DNA of 64,000 nucleotides from Pyrinomonadaceae bacterium (GTDB lineage Bacteria > Acidobacteriota > Blastocatellia > Pyrinomonadales > Pyrinomonadaceae): NCBI GenBank assembly GCA_030841085.1, contig JAVEDP010000024.1:1-64000 (forward strand), written 5' to 3'. Of the stretch, positions 63,301 to 64,000 are shown piece by piece; position 1 is the stretch's first letter, and every line of letters begins with the position of its first letter. The notes below the pieces were generated by a model. The model searched no databases. It worked only from the letters and a program-made list of their open reading frames with translations, and had not been told where the DNA came from. The translations under genes were made by a program, and so were the position numbers.

Positions 63301-63998
63301 AGGCTGTAATCACCCACCGCATCAGTTAAGGACAAAAGAACAGGCTCGTTCTCCTGCCAGCCAAGGACTAACTCGGGATAAAAAGGATGGCTCATCTCCA
63401 TTTCTGTGTCCCGGAAAAACAGTCTGGGATCGCCAAAATCCACTTCTCTGGTCACCAACAAACGCTTCACTAATTCCGCGACTCTTCCTGCCTTGATAGC
63501 AATTGCCGCAATTCGAAGCGGATGCCAGGGAGCAACAATCGACGTCGCTCGACCGCCTTCGACCGCGACAACGCCTAGGTGAAGCAAGGGGCGCAAGAGC
63601 AAGTCGCGATTGCGGTCGCCCTTCCCGTCGCGACACACGGCCGTCAGGAGTTCTCCATAAGCTGTCGCTTGATCCAGCAACGCGATATGTGCCAAGCCTT
63701 CGTCGGCGATTGCGCCGATCGCATCAGTGTATTTAGTTCGAAATTCTTCGAAGAGATCTTTCAGTTTCGTAGCGACATCAGAGGAAACTAGCCGTTGCTC
63801 CCGCGCAGTATCTAAATTCTTGATCCAGATCCGTCCTATGTCATTCGCCGTCTTGTATACGGCAACAAACGATCCTCGATCCTTGCCAAACACCGGCACA
63901 AACGTCCGCACATTCGAAAGGTCTACGGTCTGGAACTGCCCTTTGGCACTCAACGTTTCACGATTGGCGACACAGTAGACCATCGGGTGTTCAACCAA
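60303..63998 (-). CDS. FtsK/HerA-like ATPase, DptH-like (5' end outside window)
   Basis: 1231 residues are visible; the start lies beyond the window. The C-terminal third is the motor: TLIAGSTGSGKSVLMQNII (Walker A, about residue 1003), VTLIDPKQGVDYFHF and VIWVIHDEFAEWM (Walker B, about 1110), with AAGIYLIFAAQRPDANVMPM (sensor, about 1150). The long N-terminal part has no clear motif; about 770-830 is a Glu/Pro/Ala-rich linker. The motor resembles FtsK and the DptH ATPase of phosphorothioation-dependent restriction, from memory. It is separated from the kinase gene by 113 bp. Confidence 0.8.
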   Translation of the reverse strand: MVEHPMVYCVANRETLSAKGQFQTVDLSNVRTFVPVFGKDRGSFVAVYKTANDIGRIWIKNLDTAREQRLVSSDVATKLKDLFEEFRTKYTDAIGAIADEGLAHIALLDQATAYGELLTAVCRDGKGDRNRDLLLRPLLHLGVVAVEGGRATSIVAPWHPLRIAAIAIKAGRVAELVKRLLVTREVDFGDPRLFFRDTEMEMSHPFYPELVLGWQENEPVLLSLTDAVGDYSLHELPTISNDGIDDTNENPAEAASQVVELVQRYLELQPHEQANLQIVLYNCDSARLPQAVVEKIGALHELEDEIRCQVILRHRDPKRLRSLYEKIVETSDGDADSFNASEATRDFMARLRIGIMADQAPPPSKKEGLPTDIVFSQDVIARHARVEWFLENARPAVRNSFVPARWSKRRPAAFDDMKSVVYLCCPVQTAEGWAYLTALTTFVKGNWDGVEGQRLLPARQLDFRDNTTARIFEETHNLGNWVVNYDELLDRRQLLNQDVRVIRYKHSSTHGRNLIISSKAPLGLLQSMVLSRIKALNLELDESSLKALSERFINDAKDISGDIVLRAAKRGRNASELMGVVLSRFLVQHELGTDKYLGWYFLDDYADWLGQREEQTADILVLSPELDAKGSLQLAVIITEAKYIDAASVAAKSKESQKQLRDTVKRINDALFGNPERLDRDLWLSRLSDLILDGIRFPASANLSLTDWRRAIREGNCDIFVRGYSHVFVSGPSDAPDSSDFVEVADLENSYQEVFGRSRVRELVMKYYSDQDPIEVREKAADSNAWKKRVYRRPSGAVTKPAPEEILPAEKESDAELVAPIEQEPTAPDSAIEFTPVVQASESHGSWAFPQITQLLSPEVNEQLDSSEDLAWLKQVEGRTKGALQQFQLRSKLLSSILTPNSALLKFEGSANLTVDQVLKRRSEFLTTHGLNLIAVRPEPGLVSISVERERRKVILLQDVWQRWQPSSTDGNQELLIAVREDDGSLLFISPAREHAPHTLIAGSTGSGKSVLMQNIILAIAATNTPAQARVTLIDPKQGVDYFHFDDLPHLDGGVIDEQNVALEKLRSLVTEMDRRYGKLKSAKANSLMVYNRNVSPNERLPVIWVIHDEFAEWMMVDDYKEEVTALVGRLGVKARAAGIYLIFAAQRPDANVMPMQLRSNLGNRLILRVDSEGTSDIALGEKGAERLLGRGHLLAKLEGAPLTYAQVPFVESEFMERAVRAISEGIQTNT

Positions 63999-64000
63999 TC

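Noticed and set aside
60303-63998. Housekeeping chromosome-segregation FtsK
   Set aside because: There are no N-terminal membrane helices in the visible 1231 residues, no gamma-type end domain, and the context is an island of defence-type genes.

Overview
The window looks like a chromosomal segment of a Gram-negative bacterium, most probably an Acidobacteriota member near class Blastocatellia (subdivision 4). This is inferred from gene content, not from a marker gene: a complete System I cytochrome c maturation set, periplasmic proteins with signal peptides, a Tat-exported molybdenum hydroxylase, a UPF0182 protein, an ether-lipid (elb-like) cluster and a BchH-like chelatase. Gaps between genes are packed with short palindromic repeat families. 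No rRNA, intact tRNA, CRISPR array or transposase was found.

Layout. 0-9.2 kb: housekeeping and unknown genes (DUF983, EEP phosphatase, nucleotidyltransferase-like, DinB-like, Rho_N-like, Xaa-Pro aminopeptidase, UPF0182, TPR lipoprotein). 9.3-17.4 kb: four co-directional genes (HAD phosphatase, LarA-like, a 1469-residue reductase/ligase/carrier/acyltransferase protein, an SDR) resembling the myxobacterial elb ether-lipid locus, with one repeat family in every gap. 17.5-23.1 kb: metallopeptidase, tandem repeats, methyltransferase, a DUF433 antitoxin with a frameshifted toxin, PilZ, ferritin-like and thioredoxin-fold genes. 23.2-27.3 kb: a BchH-like chelatase large subunit split into two overlapping genes in swapped order, with intergenic-type repeats inserted in frame. 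27.3-29.5 kb: decayed DNA, a fragment of a larger gene and a small secreted protein. 29.5-36.8 kb: ccmABCDEFGHI. 36.9-43.1 kb: DUF1059, TPR, a PPC-like protein, a beta-propeller and an MFS exporter. 43.3-46.5 kb: accessory DNA with an unknown membrane protein, a HigBA module and a collagen-like protein with a truncated paralogue. 46.8-50.5 kb: a molybdenum hydroxylase, its 2Fe-2S subunit and a multihaem-type cytochrome.

50.7-64 kb is probably an integrated island. It starts at a tRNA 3'-end-like remnant. It carries (i) a RiPP locus of two related short precursor peptides followed at once by an FxsB-type radical SAM/SPASM maturase, behind a strong promoter almost abutting the first start codon; (ii) an HNH nuclease next to a methyltransferase of the type associated with DNA phosphorothioation clusters; (iii) a divergent zinc-ribbon/Mrr-type nuclease; (iv) three co-directional genes: an FtsK-type ATPase (5' end outside the window), a histidine kinase with an extra N-terminal MORC/HSP90-like ATPase, and a receiver-like protein with a large unknown C-terminal part. 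Items (i) and (iv) are the best candidates for undescribed systems.

The repeats are a second theme. Families A and B are REPIN-like: two small hairpins in inverted orientation around a short spacer. Family A shows compensatory changes in its stem. Other families are simple tandem strings (runs of CTTTGGT, CTCAGTA or CTGACCT units) that recur kilobases apart and even enter the chelatase reading frame.
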